Below are positions 1 through 8,490 of a stretch of DNA of 64,000 nucleotides, piece after piece. A model generated the notes under the pieces. That model was not told the origin of the DNA, did not search any database, and was given only the letters and a program-made list of their open reading frames with translations. Position 1 is the stretch's first letter, and every line of letters begins with the position of its first letter. Made by a program: the position numbers and the translations under genes. The stretch covers positions 248,001 through 312,000 of the forward strand of contig NZ_QFWT01000002.1 in the NCBI RefSeq assembly GCF_003144035.1, given 5' to 3'. The DNA comes from Vibrio albus (lineage in GTDB: Bacteria; Pseudomonadota; Gammaproteobacteria; Enterobacterales; Vibrionaceae).

Positions 1-60
1 CAGCCCTGAGAAAAGTCGCTTTCAGACCCATATCGGCAGAAATACAAAGAACTTTAGCCT

Positions 61-963
61 TTAGGCCATTTTCATTGCCTGCAGCATCCCGGCAGATGGT
101 GCAAAGAAGTACGCTCCGGTCACTGCCTGAGTAAAACGCAACAATTGATCTGTGGTTCCGTCTTTCTCACCATACATGCTGGATAAAAGCGTCTGGAAAT
201 TATGCATGGTATTACAGTAGGCGGTAAACAACAGGCCATGATCACCGGTAACCGTACCGTATGGCAGGCTATGGCGCACAATCTTCAGGCCTTTGCCTTC
301 TTCTTTGATATCTACACGGCCAACATGAGAGTTTGCCGGTACATCATCCAGCTCAATAGAATCCGGTTTGGTACGGCCAATAACCTTTTCCTGCTGCTCA
401 ACAGACATTCTGTTCCAGGCATCCAGCTTATGTACAAAGCGCTGGGCCATCACATAACTGCCTCCGGCAAACTCGCCTTCGGGAATAATAGCGACTTCAG
501 CGCGCTCCCCTCCTTCCGGATTTTCAGTGCCGTCGATAAAATCAGTCATATCACGGGCATCCAGATAACGGTAGCTGTAAGTTTCGTCCACCACCTCAAC
601 ATCATCAGCTATCGCCGACATCAGCTTACGTACCAGATAAAAGTGCAGGTCATGACGGTTAGAATGACAATGGATCAGAACATCCACATCAGTGGCCGGT
701 GCTGTGGTGTCCCCTTTACCAAGCGGCTTGAAGGCAACCAGTTCCGGCGGCACCGGCATATTGGTATGCCGCCAGAATGACTGACTGAATGCGACAGAGG
801 CTGTCAGGTCCGCCCCCGGCTGAAGTTGATTCAGCTCTTCAACCAGTGCGGGAATGTGTTGCAGTTCGGCCAGTACTTTTTCCTGACTGGACTGAATTTT
901 CAATTGCACAAACAGCGCAAAAGGCCCCGGTTCCGGCAAAATGGCGGATTGAGATTGTGACAT
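61..963 (-). CDS. yfeX: Dyp-type heme peroxidase, YfeX-like
   Basis: The 300-residue product matches the length of cytoplasmic YfeX-type dye-decolorizing peroxidases, which use heme and hydrogen peroxide to oxidise porphyrinogens and other reductants. The family's GxxDG-like signature is visible as FIDGT with D144. A candidate proximal heme-ligand His is H213 in NSHVGRVD, followed by R230 in IVRHSLPYG. There is no signal peptide. The ATG at 963 is preceded by AGGAAG at good spacing. The next gene downstream of the promoter side is a YfeZ-like membrane protein, the same neighbourhood as in enterobacteria. The physiological substrate cannot be told from sequence. Confidence 0.92.
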   Translation of the reverse strand: MSQSQSAILPEPGPFALFVQLKIQSSQEKVLAELQHIPALVEELNQLQPGADLTASVAFSQSFWRHTNMPVPPELVAFKPLGKGDTTAPATDVDVLIHCHSNRHDLHFYLVRKLMSAIADDVEVVDETYSYRYLDARDMTDFIDGTENPEGGERAEVAIIPEGEFAGGSYVMAQRFVHKLDAWNRMSVEQQEKVIGRTKPDSIELDDVPANSHVGRVDIKEEGKGLKIVRHSLPYGTVTGDHGLLFTAYCNTMHNFQTLLSSMYGEKDGTTDQLLRFTQAVTGAYFFAPSAGMLQAMKMA

Positions 964-1040
964 AACGTTACTTCCTATTCTTATTTAAATATCCATATGT
1001 AATAACATAACCATAATACCTTCCGCTTTGATTTCCAGCA

Positions 1041-1517
1041 CTATTTTAAGGAGAGCCCTTTAAAACAGTGCGTGACTCTGCGGCTTCTGAGTACAAACAA
1101 TAAAAACCAGCACAAAACCACCAGCGTTACCGCCTCAGGCCAGTGAAACCTTCCAGAGGTGAGATAAATACGGTACATCACTACATTTAGCTGAATAATA
1201 ATAATAGACGCGGAAACCGCTTTTCCCATGCGGAGGATTTTACTAATAAGTGACCTTTCCGGCCGACGCAGACCAATCAGCCAAATAAGGAAGATAGCGG
1301 GAAGCCCCAATGCCAGATCCACATAAAGAGCCAAATGGTCAGGATAGACTATTCCCAGCATTTTTTCCCCGGACTGACGACTCACTCCGGCAATCACAAA
1401 AACCACCCACGCCCGGGCTAAAAACAACCAGCCCAGCCATAACCATACCGGTGCCCTGAGATAACCATATTTATCATAGTCTTCAATTGGATAACGCACA
1501 CAAACCCTAACAAGCAT
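1041..1517 (-). CDS. DUF2919 (YfeZ-like) inner-membrane protein
   Basis: This 158-residue protein has about four hydrophobic segments (near residues 22-45, 65-85, 100-118 and 128-145) and the N-terminal DYDKYGYLRAP pattern I associate with DUF2919, the family of E. coli YfeZ. Its function is unknown. It lies 77 bp upstream of yfeX on the same strand, and the yfeX-yfeZ pairing recurs in enterobacteria, so the two may be linked. No strong ribosome binding site precedes the ATG at 1517. An in-frame GTG two codons later is an alternative start. Confidence 0.75.
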   Translation of the reverse strand: MLVRVCVRYPIEDYDKYGYLRAPVWLWLGWLFLARAWVVFVIAGVSRQSGEKMLGIVYPDHLALYVDLALGLPAIFLIWLIGLRRPERSLISKILRMGKAVSASIIIIQLNVVMYRIYLTSGRFHWPEAVTLVVLCWFLLFVLRSRRVTHCFKGLSLK

Positions 1518-1579
1518 CTACATTGATAAGGTCAATATGGTACACTTATCACCCCTGTTTTTGTGTAAAAAGGCTTACA

Positions 1580-1927
1580 ATGTCGAAGAAAAAAAGTACC
1601 GTTTCAGCAGAAACACAAACGGAAGCCATGAAAATCGCCAAAGCAACCCAGAAACCCGGACAGACGAAAGAGCAGACCAAGTTGGTTGCTCAGGGAATCG
1701 AAAAAGGGATTGCTCAGTATAAAAAGCAGCAGAAAGAAAAGAGCCGCCAGGCTGATAAAGCGAAGAAAAAAGCACAAAAAGAAAAAGCCATACCGCATAG
1801 CTCGATGTCAGTAGCCCAGGATACCCACACGCCCCCGGAGGACAATGCAGCTCAGGGGAATAAATTGCCCTGGATATTACTGACTCTTAGCTGGATAGGG
1901 TTCATCGGATTTATGTTCCTGCGCTGA
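1580..1927 (+). CDS. DUF2956 family small protein
   Basis: A 115-residue protein starting MSKKKSTVS. Residues 1-75 are strongly charged and rich in Lys, Gln and Ala (for example KKQQKEKSRQADKAKKKAQKEK), predicting a long helix. The end is one hydrophobic helix (about residues 95-113, LPWILLTLSWIGFIGFMF) with a very short tail, so it is a tail-anchored inner-membrane protein with a cytoplasmic basic helix. This architecture fits DUF2956, of unknown function, known mainly from Vibrionales and relatives. A longer reading from 1523 is open, but the ATG at 1580 gives the conserved N-terminus. Confidence 0.8.
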   Translation: MSKKKSTVSAETQTEAMKIAKATQKPGQTKEQTKLVAQGIEKGIAQYKKQQKEKSRQADKAKKKAQKEKAIPHSSMSVAQDTHTPPEDNAAQGNKLPWILLTLSWIGFIGFMFLR

Positions 1928-1992
1928 ATGCTTTAATATTCGCACATCCGGCAGGAAAGCCGCTCCCCGTTGTGCGGGGAGCCAGACTGAGT

Positions 1993-2280
1993 TTAATCAT
2001 ATACCCCCAGAGTAGAAGCAATATCCCTCTGGCGTTCCTGTACCCACTTGCTGTCAAACGGACCCCAATCTGAAAGCTGATAGTAGCCGTCGTTATGACG
2101 CCGCCCATCCTGGATAAACATCAGCTCAATACCGATTCCCGGCAGAGCTTTAATAACGTCCTGAATGGTTCTGCGAGGCCACCCCGTTTTTTCTATTAAC
2201 CTTGGTACGTTTGGTCTTTCCATACTCTCGACCAATAAGGCTAAATACAAACGCCTTGCAAAAACAGGATTCAACTCCAT
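1993..2280 (-). CDS. Winged helix-turn-helix protein (HTH_43-like)
   Basis: The product is 95 residues. The segment NVPRLIEKTGWPRRTIQDVIKAL is a clear helix-turn-helix, followed by a short beta wing, and the whole protein consists of that one domain. It resembles the small HTH_43 winged-helix family found in Vibrio and Shewanella; targets are unknown. The start at 2280 is fixed by an excellent GGAGGTATC ribosome binding site, so the longer open reading to 2328 is not used. It is convergent with the DUF2956 gene. Probably a small DNA-binding regulator. Confidence 0.75.
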   Translation of the reverse strand: MELNPVFARRLYLALLVESMERPNVPRLIEKTGWPRRTIQDVIKALPGIGIELMFIQDGRRHNDGYYQLSDWGPFDSKWVQERQRDIASTLGVYD

Positions 2281-2488
2281 TGATACCTCCAAATACGATG
2301 TAAAACCATTATTTCTTTTTTGCTTCAAATTATTTTGAGGTCGATCAAATATACCCGAGTTACCTCGATTAATCCGTCAGAGCCTCCTTTAGGAACGGCA
2401 CATCATGAGGAATTACGTAAATCTTATTTTGCACGGCTACCTCTTCCTGTTACGATTCAGCCACTCAACAAAGAAAAAAGGATATGGT

Positions 2489-2839
2489 ATGACAATAACC
2501 ATGTATGGCATCCCAAACTGCGATAGCATAAAAAAAGCAAAAAAATGGCTTGAACAGGCTGGTATTGATTATGAATTTCACGACTATCGTAAACAGGGTG
2601 TCGACACAGAAATGGTGACAACATTCTGCCAGCAGTTTGGCTGGGAAAAAGTTGTCAATAAGCGGGGTACCACGTACCGTCAATTGACCCAGGAGCAGAA
2701 AGACACGCTGGACGAAGCCACAGCAATCACTTTGCTGGTTGAGCACCCGGCAATGATCAAACGCCCTGTTCTGCTGGTTGATGAACACTATTATCTTGGC
2801 TTTAAGGCCGACGAATATTCCGCTATTTTTAATAAGTAA
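2489..2839 (+). CDS. yffB: ArsC/Spx-family reductase YffB
   Basis: The 116-residue product has the thioredoxin-like ArsC fold signature MYGIPNCDSIKKAKKW with a single N-terminal catalytic-type Cys (C11), and the later segment KRPVLLVDEHYYLGF typical of the ArsC/Spx family. YffB proteins are thought to be glutathione-dependent thiol reductases rather than arsenate reductases. The gene sits directly before dapE with a 26-bp gap, the same pairing as in E. coli. The start at 2489 follows AAAGGATATGGT; the upstream in-frame ATG at 2405 would add 28 non-conserved residues. Confidence 0.88.
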   Translation: MTITMYGIPNCDSIKKAKKWLEQAGIDYEFHDYRKQGVDTEMVTTFCQQFGWEKVVNKRGTTYRQLTQEQKDTLDEATAITLLVEHPAMIKRPVLLVDEHYYLGFKADEYSAIFNK

Positions 2840-2865
2840 GCTTTAACACGTAAGGAACTCCAAGG

Positions 2866-4002
2866 ATGACAGACAGCCCTGTACTGGCTCTGGCAAAAGA
2901 TCTTATCAGCCGCCAATCGATTACCCCTGAAGACGCAGGCTGCCAGGAAGTAATGATCAAACGACTTGAAGCATTGGGCTTTCAAGTTGAAGTGATGGTG
3001 TTTGAAGATACCACTAACTTCTGGGCCCGCCGCGGTACAGAAGCTCCGCTATTTGCCTTTGCCGGCCATACTGATGTGGTTCCTGCCGGCCCAATCGAGC
3101 AATGGCATACGCAGCCATTTGAACCGACTGTCATTGATGGTCACCTGCATGGCCGTGGTGCTGCTGATATGAAGAGCTCATTGGCCTGCATGGTTGTGGC
3201 TGTCGAGCGTTTTGTTGAAGAAAACCCAGATCACAAAGGTTCTATCGGCTTTCTTATCACCTCCGATGAAGAAGGACCATTTATCAATGGTACTGTTCGC
3301 GTAGTGGACACACTGATGCAGCGCGGTGAGCACATTGATATGTGCATTGTGGGTGAGCCATCCAGTACGCATTTTACCGGTGACGTCATCAAAAATGGCC
3401 GCAGAGGCTCTATTACTGGTGATCTTATCGTTCTGGGGACACAGGGGCACGTGGCCTATCCACACCTTGCCACTAACCCGGTACATGAAGCATTTCCAGC
3501 TCTGGCAGAACTGGCTAACACCAAATGGGATGAAGGTAATGAGTTCTTCCCGCCAACCAGCTTCCAGATCCCAAATATTCATGCGGGTACCGGTGCTTCT
3601 AACGTGATTCCGGGGGAAATGGACGTTCAGTTTAACCTGCGTTACAGCACTGAACTGAGCAGTGACGATATTATGCGTCGCATCCATTCGACATTAGACT
3701 CCTACGGCCTTAACTACGAACTGAACTGGACTCTGAATGGTGACCCGTTCCTGACCGACAAAGGCGCACTGCTTGATGCCGTTGTCGCTGCAGTAGAAGA
3801 TGTAAACCATAAAACACCAGAACTACTGACTACCGGTGGTACCTCAGACGGACGCTTTATCGCCCGTATGGGAGGAGAAGTGATTGAGCTGGGCCCGGTA
3901 AACGCGACAATCCATAAAGTGAATGAGTGTGTGAACATTGCGGAACTGGAAAAGCTGACTGATATGTACCAGAAAACACTGGAAAAATTGTTAACAAAGT
4001 AG
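2866..4002 (+). CDS. dapE: Succinyl-diaminopimelate desuccinylase
   Basis: A 378-residue M20-family enzyme that removes succinate from N-succinyl-LL-diaminopimelate in lysine and peptidoglycan precursor synthesis, using two zinc ions. Visible ligands and catalytic residues are H68 in [10 protein letters not shown]101 in [10 protein letters not shown], and E135/E136 in SDEEGP. Length matches E. coli DapE. It is in a run with yffB upstream and an M15 peptidase 9 bp downstream, and dapA of the same pathway is 2 kb away on the other strand. The start follows AAGGAACTCCAAGG. Confidence 0.96.
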   Translation: MTDSPVLALAKDLISRQSITPEDAGCQEVMIKRLEALGFQVEVMVFEDTTNFWARRGTEAPLFAFAGHTDVVPAGPIEQWHTQPFEPTVIDGHLHGRGAADMKSSLACMVVAVERFVEENPDHKGSIGFLITSDEEGPFINGTVRVVDTLMQRGEHIDMCIVGEPSSTHFTGDVIKNGRRGSITGDLIVLGTQGHVAYPHLATNPVHEAFPALAELANTKWDEGNEFFPPTSFQIPNIHAGTGASNVIPGEMDVQFNLRYSTELSSDDIMRRIHSTLDSYGLNYELNWTLNGDPFLTDKGALLDAVVAAVEDVNHKTPELLTTGGTSDGRFIARMGGEVIELGPVNATIHKVNECVNIAELEKLTDMYQKTLEKLLTK

Positions 4003-4011
4003 CCTATTAAT

Positions 4012-4692
4012 ATGCGTCCTGAAGAGTTAACCGGACAAAGCAGCAACCATCTTGCAGAACTTACGACCCTGCATCAGAGCCTGCTGGCTGAGCAAAAGGT
4101 TCACGATGATCTTATTGCTCTGGTTAACTCTGCCAGCGCTTCAGGCTTTCAGCTAACTGTCGCCAGCGGCTTCCGGGATTTTTCCCGTCAGTTAATAATC
4201 TGGAATAACAAGTTCACCGGTAAGCGCCCGCTCCTGGATTCTCAGGGCAGACCTCTTGATATCCGGAAGCTGACTGAGACTGAAAAGCTGTTCGCTATTT
4301 TGCGCTGGTCGGCTCTGCCGGGCGCAAGCCGCCATCACTGGGGAACCGATTTTGACGTTTATGCTCAAAACCTGTTGCCCGCAGATACCCGGCTTCAACT
4401 TGAGCCCTGGGAATACCACTCCGGTCATCAAGCAGAGCTCTATTACTGGTTACGAGAGAACCTGACTGATTATGGGTTCTTCTTCCCTTATGCTGAAGAC
4501 CAAGGGGGCGTTGCCCCTGAACCCTGGCACATCAGCCATATTCAGCGCAGTCAGGCATATATGGAAGAGACAACACCGCACATCATCCAATCAGTAGTGG
4601 GAGCAGCCTCTCTTTCAGGCAAGCATACCGTTCTCGAACAGTTTGAAACCATATACACTCAGTATATAACCAATATCTGCCAGCCGGATTAA
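4012..4692 (+). CDS. M15-family D-alanyl-D-alanine carboxypeptidase-like protein
   Basis: A 226-residue protein with the zinc-peptidase signatures of the VanY/M15B family: SRHHWGTDFD, which provides a His and an Asp ligand, and EPWH, which provides the catalytic Glu and the last His. The region FQLTVASGFRDFSRQ is also typical. No clear signal peptide is visible, which is unusual for an enzyme that should act on peptidoglycan in the periplasm; a cytoplasmic role in murein peptide recycling is possible. It follows dapE by 9 bp and precedes a DUF2897 gene by 4 bp, so it is probably cotranscribed. Confidence 0.82.
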   Translation: MRPEELTGQSSNHLAELTTLHQSLLAEQKVHDDLIALVNSASASGFQLTVASGFRDFSRQLIIWNNKFTGKRPLLDSQGRPLDIRKLTETEKLFAILRWSALPGASRHHWGTDFDVYAQNLLPADTRLQLEPWEYHSGHQAELYYWLRENLTDYGFFFPYAEDQGGVAPEPWHISHIQRSQAYMEETTPHIIQSVVGAASLSGKHTVLEQFETIYTQYITNICQPD

Positions 4693-4696
4693 GCTT

Positions 4697-4885
4697 ATGG
4701 AGATCCCTTTAACCCCCGTGGTTATCTTTATCATTCTTGTTGTTGTGATTATCGGCAATGTAGCCGCGCTTAAGCACGCCTCTCATCTGAGACTGGAATG
4801 GATGGAAAAAAAGCAGGGACAAAAAAGCGATCTTGAAAAATTAACTGAGCTGGATAAAAAGCACCACCCGGAAGAGCATCAGTAA
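4697..4885 (+). CDS. DUF2897 family small membrane protein
   Basis: A 62-residue protein with one N-terminal transmembrane helix (about residues 6-25) and a charged tail rich in Lys and Glu. It resembles the DUF2897 family, of unknown function. It begins 4 bp after the M15 peptidase stop and ends just before the terminator hairpin at 4906-4931, closing the yffB-dapE run. Confidence 0.75.
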   Translation: MEIPLTPVVIFIILVVVIIGNVAALKHASHLRLEWMEKKQGQKSDLEKLTELDKKHHPEEHQ

Positions 4886-4905
4886 TTCAAAGCCCCAAAA
4901 TTAAA

Positions 4906-4931
4906 AAGGGAAGGCCGTTCAGCCTTCCCTT
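4906..4931. terminator. Terminator between DUF2897 and bamC
   Basis: A perfect 10-bp stem (AAGGGAAGGC / GCCTTCCCTT) with a 6-nt loop lies between two convergent genes. On the minus strand it is followed by TTTAATTTT, a good intrinsic terminator for dapA-bamC. The plus-strand side lacks a comparable T run. Confidence 0.85.
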
Positions 4932-4954
4932 GCGCATCTCTAAAAAGTGACCAA

Positions 4955-5974
4955 TTAATCCAGCTTCATTACCGCAGCTAACGCTTCCGACACTTCAGCC
5001 AGAGCCTGTTCATCGACCGCTTTGTCTTCATAATTGGTAATAGCAATCGAAGTTCGGTTACCCAGATCCCCTAACTGGAACGTATACTCTGTTCCGGTAA
5101 GGCTCAACGGTGCCATATCAAGACGCTGCCAGAACTCTTCATCTGCTTCATTGTATTCTGTCTCAATAACCCCTTGAGACTGATTACGGTCTTTCAGTTT
5201 AAAGCCTAGCTTCGGCAAAATATCGGCGGCCCGCTTCCAGAAGATATTGTACTGAGCACGAGCAATAATAACCGGAAGCCCGTTTCTGTCTTTCCCGACA
5301 CTGACCGGGATCTGTTGAACCAGTTGCTGCGCTCTCCGCTCTGCTTCATCTTGCTGTTTTTTGTCATACAGCATGGTCACTAAATTTGCCATCTGTATGT
5401 TGTAGCGCTCCCGGTTAAGCCCGCTCACAGACTGAACCTGCTCTCCTTGTCGCCATTCAAGCATGCTTACCCTGAATCCAAACCGACGGTTCGCTTCAAA
5501 ACGCTCCATGACAAACCTGGCACTCACTTCAGAGTCTTCATCTTCACGATTCCAGCTCACCCAGCCAGTTTCGATCCGATTATTGCTGTTTTCCCGCAAT
5601 GCAATATTCCGAGCCTGCAACATTTCCCTGGCAGTAGACCATACCTTATCCATTTCTTCCTGTTTCACCAGCCACATAATAACGCTGCCATTATCCAGCT
5701 CTGTACGGGCTCCGGGTACTAACTCCAACAACTGCTGAGGAGGACGGATATCCACCGCTGATCCAACCGGACCTTTAAATTCACCAGCCGGAATATCATA
5801 GTTCGGGTAAAACAGTGACTCAGCACCTTCAGGCAAGGTCCATGCTTCAAATGCCTTAGTCTCAAGATAAGAAAAATCATCCCCGGCCTGACGGCGTTCC
5901 GCAGGACTGCTCGAACATGCACTTAAGACAATAACAGCCAGTGAACTCACCACTAGCTGACGAGAAAACTTCAT
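4955..5974 (-). CDS. bamC: Outer membrane assembly lipoprotein BamC
   Basis: A 339-residue lipoprotein with signal peptide and lipobox LSAC (lipidated Cys at residue 20), followed by the unstructured segment and two helix-grip domains typical of BamC (NlpB), a non-essential member of the BAM complex that inserts beta-barrel proteins. It follows dapA on the same strand, as in E. coli and other gammaproteobacteria. The start at 5974 has AGGAG ahead of it. A long perfect hairpin (5995-6029) sits just upstream of this ribosome binding site. Confidence 0.93.
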   Translation of the reverse strand: MKFSRQLVVSSLAVIVLSACSSSPAERRQAGDDFSYLETKAFEAWTLPEGAESLFYPNYDIPAGEFKGPVGSAVDIRPPQQLLELVPGARTELDNGSVIMWLVKQEEMDKVWSTAREMLQARNIALRENSNNRIETGWVSWNREDEDSEVSARFVMERFEANRRFGFRVSMLEWRQGEQVQSVSGLNRERYNIQMANLVTMLYDKKQQDEAERRAQQLVQQIPVSVGKDRNGLPVIIARAQYNIFWKRAADILPKLGFKLKDRNQSQGVIETEYNEADEEFWQRLDMAPLSLTGTEYTFQLGDLGNRTSIAITNYEDKAVDEQALAEVSEALAAVMKLD

Positions 5975-5994
5975 CGCTACTCCTGATAAACATC

Positions 5995-6029
5995 CGAGGT
6001 CATTTGAAGCTTTGCTTCAAATGACCTCG
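5995..6029. repeat. Perfect 16-bp hairpin in the dapA-bamC gap
   Basis: CGAGGTCATTTGAAGC and its exact reverse complement are separated by three bases. It occupies the gap between the dapA stop and the bamC ribosome binding site, ending about 11 nt before the AGGAG. There is no T run on either strand, so it is not a standard intrinsic terminator. It could stabilise or attenuate the dapA message, or be a processing site. Confidence 0.8.
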
Positions 6030-6055
6030 AAGAAAACAATTACTAAAATGATGCT

Positions 6056-6934
6056 CTATAACAAACCGGCTTCAGCCATTGACTTCTCAACAATCGGCTG
6101 ATTTTCTTCTGTCAGTTCGGTCATAGGTAGTCTCAAATGGCCATTCTGGATCAGCCCCATACGGTGGGCTGCCCACTTCACAGGGATAGGACTAGACTCA
6201 ATAAACAGATTCTTATGCAGAGACATCAACTTCTGGTTAAGGGCCTCCGCCTCCTCCCACTGACCTTCAGCCGCAAGCCTGAACATGGTTGCCATATCAA
6301 CAGCTGCAACATTGTTGGTCACAGAGATCACACCGTCACCACCCAGGCGAACAAATTCAAGCCCGGTTGCATCATCACCACTGAGTAAGACGAAATCTTT
6401 GCCACAAAGTTCACGGTGCAATGCAACTCTTTCTAAATCACCCGTTGCGTCCTTGAGTGCCACAATATTGTCAATCTTAGCCAGACGAGCCACTGTCTCA
6501 GGTTTCATATCCACTGCAGTACGTCCCGGCACGTTATAAAGAATAACGGGAACTTCACTGACTTCCGCTATTGCCTTGTAGTGTTGATACAAGCCTTCCT
6601 GAGTTGGCTTATTATAGTAAGGCGTCACACTCAGGACACCGGCAATACCGGAATCATTCAGAAGGCGACTGAATGTTACCGCCTCATGAGTTGCGTTTGC
6701 TCCTGTTCCCGCAATCACTGGAATACGGCCATCAGCAAACTCAACCGTCTTGTTTACTACCTTGACATGTTCTTCAATCGTTAATGTTGCCGATTCACCA
6801 GTTGTCCCTACGATCACGATACCATCCGTACCTGACTCTACATGGAACTCTACAAGCTTATTAAGGCTATCAAAATCAACTTCACCGTTACTGTCAAATG
6901 GTGTTATTAGCGCAACAATGCTTCCTGAAAACAT
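6056..6934 (-). CDS. dapA: 4-hydroxy-tetrahydrodipicolinate synthase
   Basis: A 292-residue TIM-barrel aldolase that condenses pyruvate with aspartate semialdehyde, the first committed step to diaminopimelate and lysine. The Schiff-base lysine is K161 (VALKDATGD), with Y133 in ILYNVPGRT and the GTTGES loop near residue 43. The start at 6934 follows GGGAGATAGAC; an upstream in-frame ATG would add 19 non-conserved residues. It is divergent from gcvR and upstream of bamC. Confidence 0.97.
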   Translation of the reverse strand: MFSGSIVALITPFDSNGEVDFDSLNKLVEFHVESGTDGIVIVGTTGESATLTIEEHVKVVNKTVEFADGRIPVIAGTGANATHEAVTFSRLLNDSGIAGVLSVTPYYNKPTQEGLYQHYKAIAEVSEVPVILYNVPGRTAVDMKPETVARLAKIDNIVALKDATGDLERVALHRELCGKDFVLLSGDDATGLEFVRLGGDGVISVTNNVAAVDMATMFRLAAEGQWEEAEALNQKLMSLHKNLFIESSPIPVKWAAHRMGLIQNGHLRLPMTELTEENQPIVEKSMAEAGLL

Positions 6935-7133
6935 GTCTATCTCCCTTATTTTGTACTCCGAGCATAGTAATGCATGAATCTCAGTGAACACAAGGGATTA
7001 AAGCCGGTTTACCGATACTAAATCACGATTAATTCATAGCAGACCAATTCCATGGTCAATAACGCCCTGATATTTACCCACTCCGCCAATGTGCTAGTAT
7101 GTCAGAGATAACAACTCATAAAGAAGTGCAGCC

Positions 7134-7676
7134 ATGTCTCAACACCTAGTGATCACCGCAATAGGCTCAGACCGCCCCGGCGTATGTAACCAAGTTGTCC
7201 ATTTAGTCGCCGAGGCCGGGTGTAATATTGTTGATAGCCGTATCGCCCTGTTTGGTAATGAATTTACCCTGATTATGCTGATTTCCGGTAACATTAATGG
7301 CATCACCAGAGTAGAAACGACCCTTCCTCTGCTCGGGCAGGAACTCGACCTTATCACCATCATGAAACGGACCTCCCCCCACACTGAACCGGAGCACTGC
7401 TATACCGTAGAAGTGTTTGTCGAATCAGAAGACAGGCCGGGATTAACAGAACAGTTTACCCATTTCTTTGCCGACAGAAACATCGACATGGAGTCTCTCA
7501 GTGCTAAGGCCATCGATAAGCGCAAACTGCACTTAGACACCGACCAGTTCCAGATTTCCATCACTGCCAGAGTGGATTCCGACTGTAACCTGATGCAATT
7601 ACAAGAAGATTTTAATGCCCTGTGCGCTTCACTATCAGTACAGGGCTCCCTCAACTTTATCAAAAACAGCCTGTAA
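7134..7676 (+). CDS. gcvR: Glycine cleavage system repressor GcvR, tandem ACT domains
   Basis: A 180-residue protein with two ACT domains: about residues 5-75 (ITAIGSDRPGVCNQV) and 90-170 (VFVESEDRPGLTEQF). This is the architecture of GcvR, which antagonises GcvA to repress the glycine cleavage operon when glycine is low. It is divergent from dapA, as in E. coli, where bcp follows directly. Here a copper-type cassette of about 3.7 kb separates gcvR from bcp. Confidence 0.92.
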   Translation: MSQHLVITAIGSDRPGVCNQVVHLVAEAGCNIVDSRIALFGNEFTLIMLISGNINGITRVETTLPLLGQELDLITIMKRTSPHTEPEHCYTVEVFVESEDRPGLTEQFTHFFADRNIDMESLSAKAIDKRKLHLDTDQFQISITARVDSDCNLMQLQEDFNALCASLSVQGSLNFIKNSL

Positions 7677-7790
7677 TCCAGGCTCGTTCAACGATACAAC
7701 GACCACCGGAGTCGCCTCTATGCTCCGGGGATGGTGTGTTGCTTTCCTTTCAGACTCGCTCTCCGGTATGAATATTCTTTAAACCATTTC

Positions 7791-7822
7791 TTGACCTATG
7801 TGTTACACATAGGTTCTAAGAT
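7791..7822 (+). promoter_or_regulatory. MerR-family operator-promoter of the copper cassette
   Basis: A -35 element TTGACC (7791-7796) and a -10 element TAAGAT (7817-7822) are 20 bp apart, the overlong spacer typical of MerR-family promoters. The spacer region holds a perfect dyad ACCTATGTG-TTA-CACATAGGT (7794-7814). It precedes the 37-residue peptide gene and the MerR regulator, so the cassette is probably activated by its own regulator on metal binding. Confidence 0.88.
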
Positions 7823-7861
7823 AATGATAGATAGGTTATACAACGAAACAGGAGAGACCAA

Positions 7862-7975
7862 ATGAGCTGCTGCAATAAAGCACCTAACGGGGGCAGTAAT
7901 AATCCGGCGTTAATGTTCAAAGTACTTATAGTGATGCTGTTCGCTATCCTATTACTTGTTGTTTTATTTGGCTAA
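7862..7975 (+). CDS. 37-residue Cys-Cys membrane peptide, first gene of the copper cassette
   Basis: The ORF encodes 37 residues: a short polar head with a vicinal Cys pair (MSCCNKAPNGG), then one hydrophobic helix of about 18 residues (VLIVMLFAILLLVVLF) ending at the C-terminus. A strong AGGAGAGACC site precedes the ATG. It lies directly downstream of the MerR-type promoter and 71 bp before the MerR gene. I do not recognise the family. The Cys pair and the location suggest a role in metal handling or in assisting CopA, but this is inference. Confidence 0.65.
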   Translation: MSCCNKAPNGGSNNPALMFKVLIVMLFAILLLVVLFG

Positions 7976-8046
7976 TAAGTTTATCTGATTACGGATAGTG
8001 ACAAGTACATACGTCTACACTTTCCGTTCATTGAAAGGATACGATC

Positions 8047-8490
8047 ATGAAGACATCAGAACTGGCAAAACAGGTTGGTGTAACAGCAGAAACTGTACGC
8101 TTTTACACACGCAAAGGACTGCTAACCGCGACCAGAGATCCAGAAAATGATTACAAACTCTATGATAAAGCAGCATTAGAGCGGTTGAAATTTATCACTC
8201 AGGCCAGAGCCATCGGGTTCAGCCTGAAAGATATAGAGGACATTATTCAGTTTTCGGAGCAAGGTACCTCACCTTGCCCAAAAGTACGTCAGATGCTTGG
8301 TCAGAAGATTCAGGAGACCGAGAAAAAAATTGAGGAATTACAACAGCACCTGATCATGATGCAAGAAACGCTTTCTGACTGGGCTACAGAACCAGACATG
8401 GTCCCTGATGGCAAAGCCATTTGCTGTCTTATCGAGGACTGGTCTGATAATCATAGTAAGTCACCAAAGGAGACTAACAATGAGCACTAA
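8047..8490 (+). CDS. MerR-family metal-responsive regulator
   Basis: A 147-residue protein with an N-terminal MerR helix-turn-helix ([22 protein letters not shown]), a long dimerisation helix (about residues 80-112) and Cys residues C77 (SPCPKV) and C126-C127 (AICCLIE). It probably controls the operator at 7791-7822 and the linked copA. The Cys pattern differs from E. coli CueR, where the position-77 equivalent is Ser and two loop Cys bind Cu(I): here position 77 is Cys, as in MerR or ZntR-type sensors, and the first loop Cys is absent. The metal is therefore not assigned from the regulator alone. Its end overlaps the copA start by 11 bp. Confidence 0.85.
   Translation: MKTSELAKQVGVTAETVRFYTRKGLLTATRDPENDYKLYDKAALERLKFITQARAIGFSLKDIEDIIQFSEQGTSPCPKVRQMLGQKIQETEKKIEELQQHLIMMQETLSDWATEPDMVPDGKAICCLIEDWSDNHSKSPKETNNEH

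Noticed and set aside
1..60. Possible start of a gene on the minus strand beyond yfeX
   Set aside because: A short open frame exists at the window edge but there are too few residues and no ribosome binding site to support it.
202..780. 192-residue plus-strand ORF
   Set aside because: It is wholly antisense to the peroxidase gene, has no ribosome binding site and no recognisable domain; it is a frame shadow.
7677..7760. gcvR terminator
   Set aside because: A CCGGAG/CTCCGG stem is present after gcvR, but the loop is long and no T run follows, so it is not called.
8408..8479. Longer N-terminus for CopA
   Set aside because: These codons lie inside the MerR regulator gene in another frame, while the ATG at 8480 has AAAGGAG and gives a proper HMA domain start.
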